Assembly (NCBI GenBank): GCA_938027385.1
Contig: CALJBF010000259.1
Span: 1-15,205, forward strand
DNA: 15,205 nucleotides
From: an uncultured Porphyromonadaceae bacterium
GTDB lineage: Bacteria > Bacteroidota > Bacteroidia > Bacteroidales > Muribaculaceae
Reading direction: 5' to 3'
Part shown: positions 14,641 through 15,205 of the stretch, in pieces
How positions within the stretch are numbered: position 1 is the stretch's first letter
Layout: the number at the start of each line of letters is the position of its first letter
Made by a program: the position numbers and the translations under genes
Notes under the pieces: generated by a model
What the model saw: only the letters and a program-made list of their open reading frames with translations
Databases searched by the model: none
Told to the model about the DNA's origin: nothing

Positions 14641-15198
14641 ATGACCGATATAAATATACGAAACATGGTTTGCCGCCACTGCTGCGAGGCAGTGGAAAAG
14701 GCTGTGCGCGCGGCCGGCCTGACTCCCGAACGGGTTTCATTAGGGCGCGCCACCGTGACCGAGGATGATATTGACGCCGCCCGGCTGGCGGCACTTGACG
14801 AGGCTCTCGCGACGGAAGGGTTCGAGCGCATCGCCGACCGCGACTCGGCCCTTGCCGAACGCGCCAAACATGTGATTCTCGACCATATCAGGCACGAAGA
14901 GTGCCACTATAACCTCTCGGCCTGCCTTGAGGATCACCTCGGCGTGGATTACAGCGCCATTTCACGGGCCTTCTCGGCCACACAGGGGCGCACCGTCGAG
15001 AAATATTTCATGACCCAGCGCGTGGAGTTCGTAAAGGAACTGCTCGGTTACGGCGAGATGACCCTGGCTGAAATCGCCGACAGGGCCGGATACAGCTCGG
15101 CCGCCCATCTGGCACGTCAGTTCAAGAGCGTGACCGGCATGACCACCACCGAATATGTGAAGTCTGGCGCCCCGCGCACCCCCATATCCGAGATATAG
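14641..15198 (+). CDS. AraC-family regulator with N-terminal heavy-metal-associated-like domain
   Basis: A 185-residue protein with two parts. Residues of about 1-65 resemble a heavy-metal-associated (HMA, CopZ-like) ferredoxin fold: INIRNMVCRHCCEAVEKAV carries C11-x-x-C14 (plus C15 and H13), and RVSLGRATV fits the second strand-turn of that domain. Residues of about 92-173 are a two-helix-turn-helix AraC DNA-binding domain, with YSAISRAFSATQGRTVEKYF as the first unit and LAEIADRAGYSSAAHLARQF as the second recognition unit before the FKSVTGMTTTEYVK end. The simplest reading is a transcription factor that senses a metal such as copper, or a thiol signal, through the N-terminal domain; this is inference. 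I recall the same architecture in other Bacteroidota. It lies 40 nt after the nucleoside phosphorylase gene and may be last in that transcript, or may control genes beyond the window. Confidence 0.85.
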   Translation: MTDINIRNMVCRHCCEAVEKAVRAAGLTPERVSLGRATVTEDDIDAARLAALDEALATEGFERIADRDSALAERAKHVILDHIRHEECHYNLSACLEDHLGVDYSAISRAFSATQGRTVEKYFMTQRVEFVKELLGYGEMTLAEIADRAGYSSAAHLARQFKSVTGMTTTEYVKSGAPRTPISEI

Positions 15199-15205
15199 GC
15201 GCGTG

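Noticed and set aside
1..15205. CRISPR array, tRNA or rRNA genes, insertion sequence, prophage or toxin-antitoxin pair
   Set aside because: No spaced direct repeats of suitable size, no cloverleaf or rRNA-like sequence, and no transposase, integrase or toxin-like frame was seen.

Overview
The window looks like chromosomal DNA of a GC-rich member of the Bacteroidales, most likely a Muribaculaceae-type gut commensal. A GC-rich relative such as Alistipes cannot be excluded from sequence alone. The reasons are: several promoters of the Bacteroidota form (TTTG, about 19 nt, TAnnTTTG) instead of -35/-10 boxes; no consistent Shine-Dalgarno sites and A-rich leaders; a secreted protein with a signal peptide and a C-terminal tail of the type IX secretion (Por) kind; and lineage-typical families (BT_3928-like DoxX protein, DUF1599 protein, HMA-like/AraC fusion regulator).

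Layout. (1) Positions 1-2616, plus strand: the C-terminal part of an M16 peptidase-like protein, a duplicated DUF1599 protein, and a DoxX/BT_3928-type membrane protein, closely spaced or overlapping, closed by a very strong intrinsic terminator (2643-2691). (2) 2689-6920: a Bacteroidota promoter whose -33 box lies in the T-tract of that terminator, then mutA and mutB, the two subunits of the B12-dependent methylmalonyl-CoA mutase, closed by a hairpin terminator. (3) 6963-9236: a perfect 12-bp inverted repeat next to a promoter, then a large secreted protein with a choice-of-anchor-J-like domain and a putative T9SS sorting tail. (4) 9251-9364: a 9-bp tandem repeat array (six copies) and a terminator hairpin. 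(5) 9379-12196, minus strand: a DNA O6-alkylguanine methyltransferase and an exported M3-family zinc peptidase, each with its own apparent promoter, and a terminator between them. (6) 12262-15198, plus strand: a divergent promoter leading into a probable four-gene run: hotdog thioesterase, a short DprA, a uridine-phosphorylase-like enzyme, and an AraC-type regulator with an N-terminal heavy-metal-associated-like domain.

How the genes fit together. MutA and MutB form one enzyme that interconverts succinyl-CoA and (R)-methylmalonyl-CoA, the central step of propionate formation in this group. The remaining genes are mostly core functions (DNA repair, DNA processing, nucleoside salvage, peptide degradation) with no obvious joint pathway. 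I see no phage, transposon, CRISPR array, RNA gene or defence island. No stretch above 300 bases lacks a gene.

The most interesting signals are regulatory and architectural: promoters apparently built into or beside hairpins at three sites, a DprA without an N-terminal SAM/HhH region and with altered signature residues, the HMA-AraC fusion, a cysteine cluster in the linker of MutA, and the 9-bp repeat array. None of these establishes a new system by itself.
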